Shown: piece by piece, positions 37,331 to 46,503 of the stretch
Position numbering within the stretch: position 1 is the first letter of the stretch
Layout: the number at the start of each line of letters is the position of its first letter
Source: UBA7359 sp963976795
Lineage (GTDB): Bacteria > Pseudomonadota > Gammaproteobacteria > Eutrophobiales > Eutrophobiaceae
Length of the DNA stretch: 64,000 bases
Direction: 5' to 3'
NCBI GenBank assembly: GCA_963976795.1
Contig: CAXBLT010000014.1
Coordinates: 18,211 to 82,210, forward strand
Translations under genes and position numbers: made by a program
The notes under the pieces: model-generated
What the model was told of the DNA's origin: nothing
What the model saw: the letters and a program-made list of their open reading frames with translations, nothing else
The model's database searches: none

Positions 37331-38335
37331 TTAGGTGTTTTCGATACTTAAATAAACCAGTGTTTGATTTAACAATTGGTATGCAATTTCGCCATAAGTC
37401 ATGGGGCCCGTCATACCTGGAGTTGTTTTTCCTTCTAGTTCTGAATGAAGATAATTTAAGAGACAGTTACAAGAAAAGGTCGTGCCATTTTCCAATACCG
37501 GCAGGGAAGACTGGAAGGCAGAAACATAGTCATCAAGAGGAGCGGATAATTTGTACTCAACACCACTAAATACAGGGGCATAGAAAGAAACTGTTTTTTT
37601 CTTTTCATCAATTTCCTGGAATGATACATTTATCATTGCACCAGAATAATCTGCCACGAGAGGTAGTTTGATATCTACATTAATGCCTAATAAATAATCA
37701 GCAAGATTTTGTTCTATACCATTAACGAGGCAGGAGGATGCAGAAAAACCTGTTTCAGGGAATTCAATAACATCACCACCACCTTGATTCATAATATTAA
37801 CAATTCCAATATTAGCTACTTTATTGGGTGCTAAAGTGACATGCATTGCCACAGCTTTATCTGAAGATGTTTCAGTTGTACCGCCATTAAATACAGTGGG
37901 TTTGACGCTGCCTTGGTCATCAAGGTGTATGCCGGTAACCCAGCCAGCAATAGGTTTAATAAACATCTCTTCATATTCGGGTGCATTTTGCGCATAAGAG
38001 AGATGTAAATCACTAAATGCAGGGATTAATAATATGGTGAACCCGTCATCGGGCGAGTCTTTCGCAATATTTTTTATACTATCCGTATTATAAAATTTAA
38101 CTTGGATTCGACGAGCAACGCCAGGATCAAGTTCTGAAGCATAAATCATGTCGCGAGTTGTTATACCTCCGTCAGAAGACATGAAGTAAGGGATTGAGCC
38201 GCCAATCCAGCGACCTTTTGGTAATTGTTTTAGAAGGTTTTCATCTCCGGCAAGCCATAATACCTTACCTGCTTCGATAGCTGCCTTCGCTTGATCAACG
38301 GTTAGCATTTTTGTGTGTATATCAGATGTGGACAT
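37331..38335 (-). CDS. Unknown protein in Chp operon, possible FIST-like C-terminus
   Basis: 334-residue soluble protein without signal peptide or membrane helix. N-terminal MLTVDQAKAAIEAGKVLWLA is followed by GRWIGGSIPYFMS and a mixed alpha/beta region. The end, FSCNCLLNYLHSEL then MTGPMTYGEIAYQLLNQT, resembles the FSC...GEI pattern at the end of FIST sensory domains, which are signal-input modules often near chemotaxis and kinase genes. That likeness is by eye only. It overlaps no gene: 12 bp after the 517-residue gene and 22 bp before the PilG-like gene, so it is co-transcribed. Confidence 0.82.
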   Translation of the reverse strand: MSTSDIHTKMLTVDQAKAAIEAGKVLWLAGDENLLKQLPKGRWIGGSIPYFMSSDGGITTRDMIYASELDPGVARRIQVKFYNTDSIKNIAKDSPDDGFTILLIPAFSDLHLSYAQNAPEYEEMFIKPIAGWVTGIHLDDQGSVKPTVFNGGTTETSSDKAVAMHVTLAPNKVANIGIVNIMNQGGGDVIEFPETGFSASSCLVNGIEQNLADYLLGINVDIKLPLVADYSGAMINVSFQEIDEKKKTVSFYAPVFSGVEYKLSAPLDDYVSAFQSSLPVLENGTTFSCNCLLNYLHSELEGKTTPGMTGPMTYGEIAYQLLNQTLVYLSIENT

Positions 38336-38347
38336 TTTAACCTACTC

Positions 38348-39901
38348 CTATGCGGCTATTAACTGATCAAGTTCAGTTCTGTGTTTGTTTTGATGTTTCA
38401 CAAAATATTGCCGAAGTATTTTTGCCCCAGCAGTTCGTGATGCATCGGATGGATTATTTTCGATTGAAATTCGAATGCTTTGCAGCATCATTTTGAGTGC
38501 TACTATGTCCGTATTTATGACCAACTCACCATTAATTAATCGTTGCCAACTTGGATGGGTCTCTGGCGGGATAGTAATTTGGTTGTTATCATTGTTGTCA
38601 GTAGGTAAGACTTGGGGTGCTATCCCATTTAACTGAAGTATTTCATTTTGTGATGAAGCTTGATGTTTAAGAAAATATTGGCGTAATATTTTTATTCCCG
38701 CCATGCGATTAGTTTCAGACGTGTTTTTTTCAACAGATTGTCGTACTCTTTCCAACATCATCTGTAAACCAACTGTATTTGTCTGAATTTTTAACTCACC
38801 AATAACCAGTTGTTGCCAACATGAGGCATTCTCTGACGGTAATATGACATCTGTTTTTGCAGAAGTAATGGGTATCGATACTCGAATTCCCATTTGTTGT
38901 GATTCTGAACTTAGCCGCGCCTTATGTTTTATAAAAAATTGCCTAAGTATTTTTGCACCTGCTTGCCGAGATGACTCCGATGGGTTTCTTTCCACCGATT
39001 GGCGTACACGCTCCATCATCATTTGCAATGCAACATTTGATGTTTGAATTTGTAGTTCAGCATTAATGATTTTTTGCCAAACGGCATCATTCACACCTGG
39101 AAAAACTGAAGACTCAGATGCAAGTATGCCTATTTGTTCTTGATTTGATGCTTGAGTTGAAATGCCAGAAATTATGGCAATGTCGGCTTTGTGTTTATCT
39201 TGATTTTTGATGAAGTATTGGCGCAATAATTTTGCAGATTTAATGCGTGAAACTTCAGAAGGGTTCTTTGCGATATCTTGACGAATACGTTGCAGCAGCA
39301 TTTGTAGACCAACAGCTTTTGTCTTAATAATTTGATCGCCATTGATGATTCGTTGCCAATTATCATGTGTTTCTGGCGGAATATTAGTGTGTTCAATTAA
39401 TTCAAAAGATTTCGTGTCAAAATAATCCGTAGGGCTTGACGTAGACGTGTTGGTTGCATTTGCAACATTTGATAATGCATCGGCAAGATTATCAGCTCCT
39501 GCTCCGGTACGTTCACTTACTTCACGAATCTCAGCCGCAGTAACACCAGAAATTTTCGCTGCGGCTTGGTTAGATTTTGTGTTGTTAAGGATATCGATTA
39601 AAAATGCTTCCATCTCGTTGGTCAGTTGGGAACCTGAGGGAGCCCAACTCTTATTACTCTCTACCGTGCTAGGTGCAGGTACGTGTAAATACGTACGCAT
39701 TCCGGATATTGGTAAATGGCGCAATTTAATGGTTTGAATATCGTCATTAGATTTTGAATTGCCGAAAAAGGATTTCTTCTTCTTTGAACCGTGAGCAATA
39801 GCGATATCTATACGATTTGAAGGTCGATCCACCTCAACTGTATTTATATGCCATTCATCATCTAAATTTAATAATAGTGTAAGTATTTCTGTATCTTGCA
39901 T
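38348..39901 (-). CDS. Four-repeat protein with ISL3-transposase-like N-terminus, first gene of Chp operon
   Basis: 517 residues, no characterised family recognised. Residues 1-80 (LLNLDDEWHINTVEVDRPSN, RHLPISGMRTYLHVPAP) and 94-135 (NEMEAFLIDILNNTKSNQAA, GVTAAEIREVSERTGA) follow the layout of ISL3-type transposase N-termini: beta-rich finger, then helix-turn-helix, but zinc cysteines are missing. Residues 182-505 are four copies of a helical unit, each W-Q-x-h-h-x-G-E, then L-Q-M-M-L-x-R-h-R-x-S, then K-I-L-R-Q-Y-F. No DDE transposase core is present. It is 12 bp upstream of the next operon gene. DNA binding is inferred. Confidence 0.82.
   Translation of the reverse strand: MQDTEILTLLLNLDDEWHINTVEVDRPSNRIDIAIAHGSKKKKSFFGNSKSNDDIQTIKLRHLPISGMRTYLHVPAPSTVESNKSWAPSGSQLTNEMEAFLIDILNNTKSNQAAAKISGVTAAEIREVSERTGAGADNLADALSNVANATNTSTSSPTDYFDTKSFELIEHTNIPPETHDNWQRIINGDQIIKTKAVGLQMLLQRIRQDIAKNPSEVSRIKSAKLLRQYFIKNQDKHKADIAIISGISTQASNQEQIGILASESSVFPGVNDAVWQKIINAELQIQTSNVALQMMMERVRQSVERNPSESSRQAGAKILRQFFIKHKARLSSESQQMGIRVSIPITSAKTDVILPSENASCWQQLVIGELKIQTNTVGLQMMLERVRQSVEKNTSETNRMAGIKILRQYFLKHQASSQNEILQLNGIAPQVLPTDNNDNNQITIPPETHPSWQRLINGELVINTDIVALKMMLQSIRISIENNPSDASRTAGAKILRQYFVKHQNKHRTELDQLIAA
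38387..39358 (-). repeat. Four in-frame repeats of about 90 codons in the 517-residue gene
   Basis: Units begin at Trp182, Trp275, Trp362 and Trp452 of the protein, spaced 93, 87 and 90 residues. Each has a conserved core of about 53 residues ending ILRQYF-hKHQ and a variable 30-40 residue linker, of which several contain Ser/Thr/Asn-rich or Ile-Pro-Pro-Glu stretches. DNA identity between copies is moderate, so the duplication is not recent. Confidence 0.9.
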
Positions 39902-40784
39902 CTATGCACTCCTTAGGCATATATACATCTACTCACACACTTCCGATACGTCCTTAATTTACGATAGTTTACCTGTAGATTAATTGTGAAAAATCTTATG
40001 GAACTTGTCGCTTCCCCTGCCTTATAAAACTCGTACTAAATACCTAAACAACTATTTTCATTAAAGATATAAAGCGAAGTGTGCTCTTAAAATTTATTAT
40101 TATATAATTCTCTGTTACGGACTTATTTGTACCATTAATTAATTTCAAAGTCACGTTTGTTGAAAATAATCATTTTCTTTCAATGGCTTAGATAAGTTTT
40201 TGAAAGGTAATTAGTATTTTGAGTATTTCTTCTAAGTACAAGTAAATCAAATAGATATTAGTGTTAACTAATGTGTTTAGTAATCCATAGTGTTTGTAGT
40301 TAGCGACACATTAATTTCTTTAATAGGGTGAGATGTGTAGTCGAATATATACCCTTAATTAGGTAGTGATTTATAAATGATGGGGCTTTTTTTAGATTAC
40401 TACAACACAGGCTCATCAAAAGAAGGAATCATATCTATGATAGAGCAACTTGAAGACAGAACTTTTCATCAATAAACAAGAGGCTTGGCAGTATTGCTCA
40501 GCAGATTTAGTAATCTGATGAATATATAATTGTTTAGTTCGATAATGATCTTGTCTCTGGAATGAGCACATATAAACAGAATGAAGATACAAGTTTCTGA
40601 ACATCCTTCTTAAAAAATATTAATTGGGAAGAAACTCCTGGCACCACCATTGAATTACACCATAGATAATAAACATTCGGTTTCAGAGTCAGGTTTTAAA
40701 TCTTAAACTTGAAATACGGTGGTTATAGCTGAACTTAAATCAGCGACATCAGCTTTATGAGTGTTGTGATTAAATATTGTTAGT
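39902..40784. other. 883-bp AT-rich gene-free stretch upstream of the Chp operon
   Basis: Very AT-rich, with frequent stops in all frames. It must hold the leftward Chp operon promoter. A 32-codon open frame (40377-40475, MMGLFLDYYNTGSSKEGIIS then about a dozen more residues) and a 62-codon minus-strand frame (40416-40604) exist, but neither has a ribosome-binding site or recognisable content. I see no RNA gene, repeat or mobile element. Confidence 0.5.
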
Positions 40785-41783
40785 CTATTTAAATATGGAT
40801 TTAAAAAAATCAGTTAAGCGCTTCTCACTCCAATACTTTGGATGAAATGGTGTGTCGCCATAAACAAACCCAACATGTCCACCTCGTTCCGTTAGTTCTA
40901 ATGTGACGCTCTCTGATAAGTCATCTTCGTTTGGGAGTGCGCTCTGGTTCATGAAGGGGTCGTCTTTGCTGTGGAGTATAAGCGTAGGAGTGGTGATGTG
41001 TTTTATGAATTGTTTGCAACTGGATTTGCTGTAGTAGTCATCGACACTATCAAAATTATGTAAGGGGGCGGTGACGTTGTGGTCGAATGAGTAGAAGTTT
41101 GTCCATTCGTTTAGTCTGCTTAGATCAATGGGTGCCAGTTTGTTTTTGAATTTATCGCGTGTTTTTATAATCAGGCTGTTGATTAAATAACTTTGGTATA
41201 TTCTGGCGAAACCTGTTTCCAATTCTTTAGCGCAAATGCCGAGATCGAAAGGAATTGAGATTGCCATTGCTGCGGTTAAAGGACATTTTTCGCCGAGTTC
41301 GCCCATATATTTAATCAAGGCATTGCCACCAAGAGAGATACCTACGGCTGTTATTTTTCTATTGGGGTAACGTTTAATTAATTCGTTGATAAAGAAACTG
41401 ATGTCACCAGTGTCACCCGAATGATAGCTGCGATTCAATCGATTGTGCCGACCGCTGCAACCACGAAAATGCATGAGTACGCCTTGCCAGCCATTACCGA
41501 TGACAGCGTTTAAAATCAATTTCACATAATGTGAGTCTACCGAGCCTTCGAGGCCATGAAATAGGGCGACTATTGGGCCAGTTTCTTTTTTCTCAGTCCA
41601 TGCAAGGTCAACGAAATCGCCATCAGCTAATTCAAACTCTTCACGAAGTAGCTTCGGAGGAGAGGGACTTTTAAATAGCCGTGGATACAGTGTTTGTAAG
41701 TGACGATTGGAGCACCACCAAGCAGGTTTGAATTCACTGTTGATAATGTTGATTGCTGGTATCCCTTGATAGGTGTTACTTAT
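40785..41783 (-). CDS. yheT: YheT-type alpha/beta hydrolase, non-standard start
   Basis: Alpha/beta hydrolase of the YheT/EMB8 family. HFRGCSGRHNRLNRSYHSG, nucleophile Ser in VGISLGGN, Asp in SKDDPFM and His in GGHVGFV form the family pattern. The first GTG (41525) would give only 246 residues, but the frame upstream, open to 41792, encodes the family N-terminus (FKPAWWCSNRHLQTLYPRLF, ELADGDFVDLAW, FHGLEGS) with no ATG, GTG or TTG. I extend to an ATA at 41783 that overlaps the ygfZ stop (ATAA), giving about 332 residues against 340 in E. coli. The exact start codon is uncertain. Confidence 0.83.
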   Translation of the reverse strand: MSNTYQGIPAINIINSEFKPAWWCSNRHLQTLYPRLFKSPSPPKLLREEFELADGDFVDLAWTEKKETGPIVALFHGLEGSVDSHYVKLILNAVIGNGWQGVLMHFRGCSGRHNRLNRSYHSGDTGDISFFINELIKRYPNRKITAVGISLGGNALIKYMGELGEKCPLTAAMAISIPFDLGICAKELETGFARIYQSYLINSLIIKTRDKFKNKLAPIDLSRLNEWTNFYSFDHNVTAPLHNFDSVDDYYSKSSCKQFIKHITTPTLILHSKDDPFMNQSALPNEDDLSESVTLELTERGGHVGFVYGDTPFHPKYWSEKRLTDFFKSIFK

Positions 41784-42793
41784 GGTTCGATATCAGAAGG
41801 TAGTTCAATAATTGAGATTGCTTTATTTTCAATTAATAGCTTGTCGTTTAGTTTATCTAGATCGATTACTGCTAGCGCATAACTCAATCCATCAGGATGA
41901 GTTGCTGCATTTATGATAGTGCCTGCCTTACTATTGGACTGTTCAGAAATGAGATGTTTATCAATAGATAATGGTTGTGCGGATTGTATCAAGCTAAGAC
42001 GTTTTTTTACTTCTCCGCGATAATGTAAGCGCGCGATGACTTCCTGTCCCGGATAGCATCCTTTTTGATAGCTTAAGCCTTTGAGAGCATCAAGGTTTAG
42101 CATCTGTGGTAAGTACTGTTCTTGAGTTAATGATGTTACCCACGGCAGGCCAGCGAGGATGTCTAATAGATTCCAGATATGAATCCCTGTCATTGAGACA
42201 TTATCTTTAAAATGCGATATGTTTTTTATCAAGGCCTCAATATTGCCTGTTATAAGGTGGCGATTAGAGCCATCGGGATGACAAATAATAATTAACCCAT
42301 CAACAGCATTTACTTCTCCAGGGTTTGACGGGAGGTTACCGTTTAATGAGGCAAGATTGCTGCAATTTGGCAGTACATTGGCCAGACCAAGTAAAGGTGA
42401 TGAGTCTGAGATATCATTGATCGTCACATCAGAACGCATGACAAACATCTCTAGTCTTTTTTGCACAAACTCTTTTAAATCTGTTTTGAATATCAACAGA
42501 TAGGCAATTCCAGTGTTGATGACTAAAAAGTTGCTAATAACTTGCCCTTTAGGATTGCACCAAGCGGAGATTTGCGCAGCAGGTTCTTCAATAAGATTTA
42601 AATCGTTGATGAATTGACCATGTAAAAATTCGTGCCGATCATTACCAACAACGGCTAGCATTGAAAACCCGGAGAGAGGCGTGATTAAGGGTGTCTCTGA
42701 AACATTGATGCCTGAGTCATTGAAGTCAATGACATCATTGTTCAGTATTGTTGCGCCCTTTTGTTCAAGAAAGGCTTGCCATGTCTCTTGCAT
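41780..42793 (-). CDS. ygfZ: YgfZ, folate-binding Fe-S assembly/repair factor
   Basis: GcvT-like protein of 337 residues involved in maturation or repair of Fe-S enzymes. The diagnostic motif K-G-C-Y-x-G-Q-E is present in GLSYQKGCYPGQEVIARLHY, followed by GxxKKRL. The N-terminal tetrahydrofolate-binding fold includes FLHGQFINDLN and SAWCNPKGQVISNFLV. It lies 9 bp after sdhE in the succinate dehydrogenase operon, consistent with a role in SDH cluster assembly. Confidence 0.93.
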   Translation of the reverse strand: MQETWQAFLEQKGATILNNDVIDFNDSGINVSETPLITPLSGFSMLAVVGNDRHEFLHGQFINDLNLIEEPAAQISAWCNPKGQVISNFLVINTGIAYLLIFKTDLKEFVQKRLEMFVMRSDVTINDISDSSPLLGLANVLPNCSNLASLNGNLPSNPGEVNAVDGLIIICHPDGSNRHLITGNIEALIKNISHFKDNVSMTGIHIWNLLDILAGLPWVTSLTQEQYLPQMLNLDALKGLSYQKGCYPGQEVIARLHYRGEVKKRLSLIQSAQPLSIDKHLISEQSNSKAGTIINAATHPDGLSYALAVIDLDKLNDKLLIENKAISIIELPSDIEP

Positions 42794-42802
42794 CGTTTTA
42801 AT

Positions 42803-43051
42803 TCAATCTGTTTGTCTGGATTGTCGAATTAAGGTAATGATGTTTTTTATACCGTCATTTTCTGGAATATCTTTCCCCATTATCCAGTTAAGGATATCGA
42901 GATCAGCTTCGTCTAATAGTTGTGAAAATGAATTTTTATCAGTGTCACTTAGCGTGTTATACGACTGATTTAAAAAGTCTTGTAGCACTATATCCATTTC
43001 TCGAATACCGCGACGGCAACGCCAGAGAAGCCGAGAATGTTCTCCTTCCAT
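42803..43051 (-). CDS. sdhE: SdhE, FAD assembly factor (SDHAF2 family)
   Basis: 82-residue helical protein that promotes covalent flavinylation of SdhA. The defining RGxxE motif is in CRRGIREMD near residues 14-19, and the acidic LLDEADLDILNWIMGKD region is conserved. It starts directly after the sdhB stop, so it is made together with its target complex. In E. coli it pairs with ygfX, which here lies across the operon promoter instead. Confidence 0.95.
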   Translation of the reverse strand: MEGEHSRLLWRCRRGIREMDIVLQDFLNQSYNTLSDTDKNSFSQLLDEADLDILNWIMGKDIPENDGIKNIITLIRQSRQTD

Positions 43052-43834
43052 TTAAAGGGTGCGAGACAGCATCAATTTTTTGATTTCAGCGATTGCTTTC
43101 GCTGGGTTTAATCCCTTTGGACAAGTGTTCGTGCAATTCATGATCGTATGACAACGGTATAGGCGGAACGGATCCTCCAGATCATCTAGACGTTCACCGG
43201 TAAATTCATCACGGCTGTCCGCAATCCAGCGATAGGCTTGAAGTAAAATAGCAGGGCCCAGATAACGGTCACTATTCCACCAGTAACTTGGGCAACTGGT
43301 TGAGCAACAGGCACACAAGATACATTCATATAATCCATCGAGTTCAGCGCGTTCTTCTTTTGATTGCAATGTTTCTGCGTCTGGTGGGGGAGCAGTTTGA
43401 GTCTGCATCCAGGGTTTAATTGATGTGTATTGCGCATAAAAGTGTGTCAAATCCGGGACCAAATCTTTTACTACAGGCATGTGTGGTAATGGGTAGATTG
43501 GGATGTCACCGTTGTATTCATTAATCGCTTTGGTGCAGGCCAAGGTATTTGTGCCACCAATATTCATGGCACACGAGCCACAAATACCTTCGCGACAGGA
43601 GCGACGGAAGGTTAATGTAGAGTCAATTTCATTTTTAATATAGATGATGGCATCTAATATCATCGGACCACAGTTATCGAGATTAATTTCATAGCTATCT
43701 AATCTTGGATTATCGCCGGAGTCAGGTTCCCACCTGTAAATACGAAAGGTTTTTTTGTTGCTTGCGCCTTTTGCAGCGGCGAAGGTCTTGCCCGTTTTAA
43801 TTTTAGAATTTTTAGGTAATGTAAATTCAGCCAT
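43052..43834 (-). CDS. sdhB: Succinate dehydrogenase iron-sulfur subunit
   Basis: Carries electrons from FAD to quinone. [2Fe-2S] ligands are in CREGICGSCAMNIGGTNTLAC-type sequence (residues about 74-94). [4Fe-4S] and [3Fe-4S] ligands are in CILCACCSTSCPSYWWN and CHTIMNCTNTCPKGLNP. 260 residues against 238 in E. coli, with a basic N-terminal extension (KIKTGKTFAAAKGASNKK) of the alphaproteobacterial/mitochondrial type. Stop is adjacent to sdhE. Confidence 0.97.
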   Translation of the reverse strand: MAEFTLPKNSKIKTGKTFAAAKGASNKKTFRIYRWEPDSGDNPRLDSYEINLDNCGPMILDAIIYIKNEIDSTLTFRRSCREGICGSCAMNIGGTNTLACTKAINEYNGDIPIYPLPHMPVVKDLVPDLTHFYAQYTSIKPWMQTQTAPPPDAETLQSKEERAELDGLYECILCACCSTSCPSYWWNSDRYLGPAILLQAYRWIADSRDEFTGERLDDLEDPFRLYRCHTIMNCTNTCPKGLNPAKAIAEIKKLMLSRTL

Positions 43835-43860
43835 AGTTATTCTCTGTTATTAATACTCGA

Positions 43861-45648
43861 TTAGTAGACACGTTTCTTTGGTGGGAATACATCAACTTCA
43901 TCTGTTAGCGTAAACATATGCACAGGTCGATATTCGAAACTGACTTCGCCTTTGTCACTAAACTTAGCCAGAGTATGTTTCATCCAGTTTTCATCATCAC
44001 GATCCGGAAAATCTTCTCGGGCGTGACCGCCACGACTTTCCTCACGGTTGTATGCACCATGAATACTAACCATGGCACATCGTAGAAGATTATCGAGTTC
44101 TAACGTCTCTACCAGATCGGTATTCCAGACCATGCCCTTATCTTCAACCTTCACTTGTGAGAATGAATCCCAAATTTTTGCCATCTCATCAATACCATGT
44201 TTCATGGATTCACCAGTACGGAATACTGCGGCATCGTTTTGCATGGTACGTTGCATGTTACTTCGTATTTCAGCAGTCGGTATTGACCCTTTGTTATGAC
44301 GTAATCTATCTAGGCGTTCCAGGCCTTCATCACCGGCGTCAGGCATCGATTTGTGTGCTTGATTAGGTTTTATGTTTTCTGCGCAGTAATTAGCAGCTGA
44401 GCGTCCGAAAACAATTAAATCGAGCAATGAATTTGAACCCAGACGATTGGCGCCGTGAACTGATACACAAGCCGCTTCACCAATGGCCATCAGACCTTCG
44501 ACAATTGTATCAGGGTCGCCATCTTTCATGGTTACTACCTGTCCATGATAATTGGTTTGTATGCCACCCATGTTGTAATGGACGGTTGGAATGACTGGTA
44601 TTGGTTCTTTAGTGACATCAACACCAGCAAAGATCTCCGCCGATTCCGCTATACCCGGCAAACGTTCATTAATCACTTCTGGTCCCAGATGTTCCAGATG
44701 TAAGTGGATATGATCTTTATCTTTACCAACACCGCGGCCTTCGCGTATTTCCATGGTCATGGAACGACTAACTACATCTCGTGATGCCAAGTCTTTTGCA
44801 GAAGGGGCGTAACGTTCCATAAAGCGCTCACCTTCAGAGTTGGTGAGATAGCCTCCTTCCCCGCGAACACCTTCGGTAATCAAACAACCTGAACCGTAAA
44901 TGCCTGTTGGGTGAAATTGAATAAACTCCATGTCTTGCAATGGCAGACCTGCACGTAGAACCATGCCATTGCCATCACCGGTACAGGTGTGAGCAGAGGT
45001 GGCCGAGAAATAAGAACGACCGTAACCGCCAGTAGCCAATACAACTTGATGTGCTCGAAAACGATGAATCTTTCCATCTTCCAGATTCCAGGCCATCACA
45101 CCACGACAGACGCCGTCGACATCCATTATTAAATCAAAAGCAAAGTATTCGATAAAAAACTCTGCTTCGTGCTTTAACGATTGTTGATAAAGAGTATGCA
45201 AGATGGCATGTCCGGTTCTGTCAGCTGCGGCACAGGTACGCTGAGCTGTTCCTTCTCCATAATTAGTGGTCATGCCACCAAAAGGCCGTTGGTATATTTT
45301 CCCTTCTTCCGTCCGGGAGAAAGGCACACCTTGATGTTCTAGTTCAATAACAGCCGGTACAGCCTCGCGACACATGTATTCTATAGCATCCTGATCGCCA
45401 AGCCAGTCAGAACCTTTTACGGTGTCATACATATGCCAACGCCAGTCATCTTTTCCCATATTACCAAGTGAAGCACTCATGCCACCTTGTGCCGCAACAG
45501 TATGGCTACGGGTTGGAAATACTTTGGTGATGCACGCGGTTTTCAATCCTTTTGCGGCCATGCCAAATGTCGCTCTAAGGCCAGCACCACCAGCGCCAAC
45601 GACGACGATGTCGTACTTGTGTTCAATAATTTCGTATGATTTTGTCAT
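43861..45648 (-). CDS. sdhA: Succinate dehydrogenase flavoprotein subunit
   Basis: Oxidises succinate to fumarate at covalently bound FAD. N-terminal dinucleotide fold VVVGAGGAGLRATFGMA, FAD-linking His in RSHTVAAQGGMSASLGN, active-site HPTGIYGSGCLITEGVRGEG, catalytic Arg region and the C-terminal HGAYNREESRGGHAREDFP. 595 residues (E. coli 588). Together with SdhB it forms the soluble part of complex II. Confidence 0.98.
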   Translation of the reverse strand: MTKSYEIIEHKYDIVVVGAGGAGLRATFGMAAKGLKTACITKVFPTRSHTVAAQGGMSASLGNMGKDDWRWHMYDTVKGSDWLGDQDAIEYMCREAVPAVIELEHQGVPFSRTEEGKIYQRPFGGMTTNYGEGTAQRTCAAADRTGHAILHTLYQQSLKHEAEFFIEYFAFDLIMDVDGVCRGVMAWNLEDGKIHRFRAHQVVLATGGYGRSYFSATSAHTCTGDGNGMVLRAGLPLQDMEFIQFHPTGIYGSGCLITEGVRGEGGYLTNSEGERFMERYAPSAKDLASRDVVSRSMTMEIREGRGVGKDKDHIHLHLEHLGPEVINERLPGIAESAEIFAGVDVTKEPIPVIPTVHYNMGGIQTNYHGQVVTMKDGDPDTIVEGLMAIGEAACVSVHGANRLGSNSLLDLIVFGRSAANYCAENIKPNQAHKSMPDAGDEGLERLDRLRHNKGSIPTAEIRSNMQRTMQNDAAVFRTGESMKHGIDEMAKIWDSFSQVKVEDKGMVWNTDLVETLELDNLLRCAMVSIHGAYNREESRGGHAREDFPDRDDENWMKHTLAKFSDKGEVSFEYRPVHMFTLTDEVDVFPPKKRVY

Positions 45649-45654
45649 TATAAT

Positions 45655-46035
45655 TTACAGCCCTAAATAAATCTTTAACACAGCAATTGCGGCGCTAAGC
45701 CCAGCCAGCAATGCAAGAAACTTGACAAGGATCAGACAAGCAATTTTTTGCCATTCCGATTCGACGTAATCTTCTATTACCACTTGCAGCCCTAATGCCG
45801 CATGATAATAAAGTGAGATTATGAAAAGTAGCATGAGAACGGCATTTAATGGATTTGCTAGCCAAGTGACCGCTGTAGCGTAATCAGCACCTGTTACCGA
45901 TACCAGAGAATAGATAAACCACAAACTAAGAGGGACTAGTGCTAGCGCTGTTAGACGTTGTGACCACCAGTGATGAACACCTTCTTTAGCTGAACCTAGA
46001 CCGCGAACACGTGCTAGAGGGCGTTGAAGACTCAT
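45655..46035 (-). CDS. sdhD: Succinate dehydrogenase membrane anchor SdhD
   Basis: 126-residue anchor with three transmembrane helices. The signature GVHHWWSQRLTALALVPLSLW contains the conserved Arg/Ser quinone-site environment, and YHAALGLQVVIEDYV carries the heme-proximal His and Asp. Overlaps sdhC by 4 bp and precedes sdhA by 6 bp. Confidence 0.94.
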   Translation of the reverse strand: MSLQRPLARVRGLGSAKEGVHHWWSQRLTALALVPLSLWFIYSLVSVTGADYATAVTWLANPLNAVLMLLFIISLYYHAALGLQVVIEDYVESEWQKIACLILVKFLALLAGLSAAIAVLKIYLGL

Positions 46036-46415
46036 ATCATGCCTCCAAGTATTAGCGTGATTATTGACAGGATGATGCTGAATGCAATAGTGATATATCC
46101 AGTCATATAAACTGTCGATATTTCCAGGCCTTTGCCAGCATCCCAGAATAAATGCCGGATGCCATTTGCGAAATGAAAGTAAAATGAAAATACAAATGCA
46201 GCAAGACTGATTTTTCCATACCAGGTCGACGCATGTATTTGTAAATTGTTGAATGCCTCTTCGCCACTAGCAAGCCCGACTAACCAACAGGTTAATAACA
46301 AAGCCCCGAGGCTAAGGAAGACACCAGTACCTCTGTGTGTAATCGATAAAACCGATGTTAATTGAGGTTTATAGACTTGCAAATGAGGTGATAACGGTCG
46401 TTTCACCGATTCCAT
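46032..46415 (-). CDS. sdhC: Succinate dehydrogenase cytochrome b556 subunit SdhC
   Basis: 127-residue membrane anchor, three helices. RPLSPHLQVYKPQLTSVLSI followed by THRGTG is the family signature, and HFANGIRHLFWDAGKGL contains the heme-ligand His. It is the first of the four catalytic-complex genes and follows the SDHAF4-like gene by 88 bp. Confidence 0.95.
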   Translation of the reverse strand: MESVKRPLSPHLQVYKPQLTSVLSITHRGTGVFLSLGALLLTCWLVGLASGEEAFNNLQIHASTWYGKISLAAFVFSFYFHFANGIRHLFWDAGKGLEISTVYMTGYITIAFSIILSIITLILGGMI

Positions 46416-46503
46416 AATTGATATCCTCTAGAGTAATTTTGTTGGGTTGACCTGTTGTAATCTACAAGCCATCTCGGCTCAGCAATTATTATTGCTATTC
46501 TTG

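Noticed and set aside
38348..39901. Active transposase gene
   Set aside because: Only the N-terminal part resembles ISL3; there is no DDE core, no inverted repeats flank the gene, and it is embedded in an operon.
40416..40604. 62-codon minus-strand frame and 32-codon plus-strand frame in the gap
   Set aside because: No ribosome-binding site, no recognisable motifs and AT-rich composition typical of chance frames.
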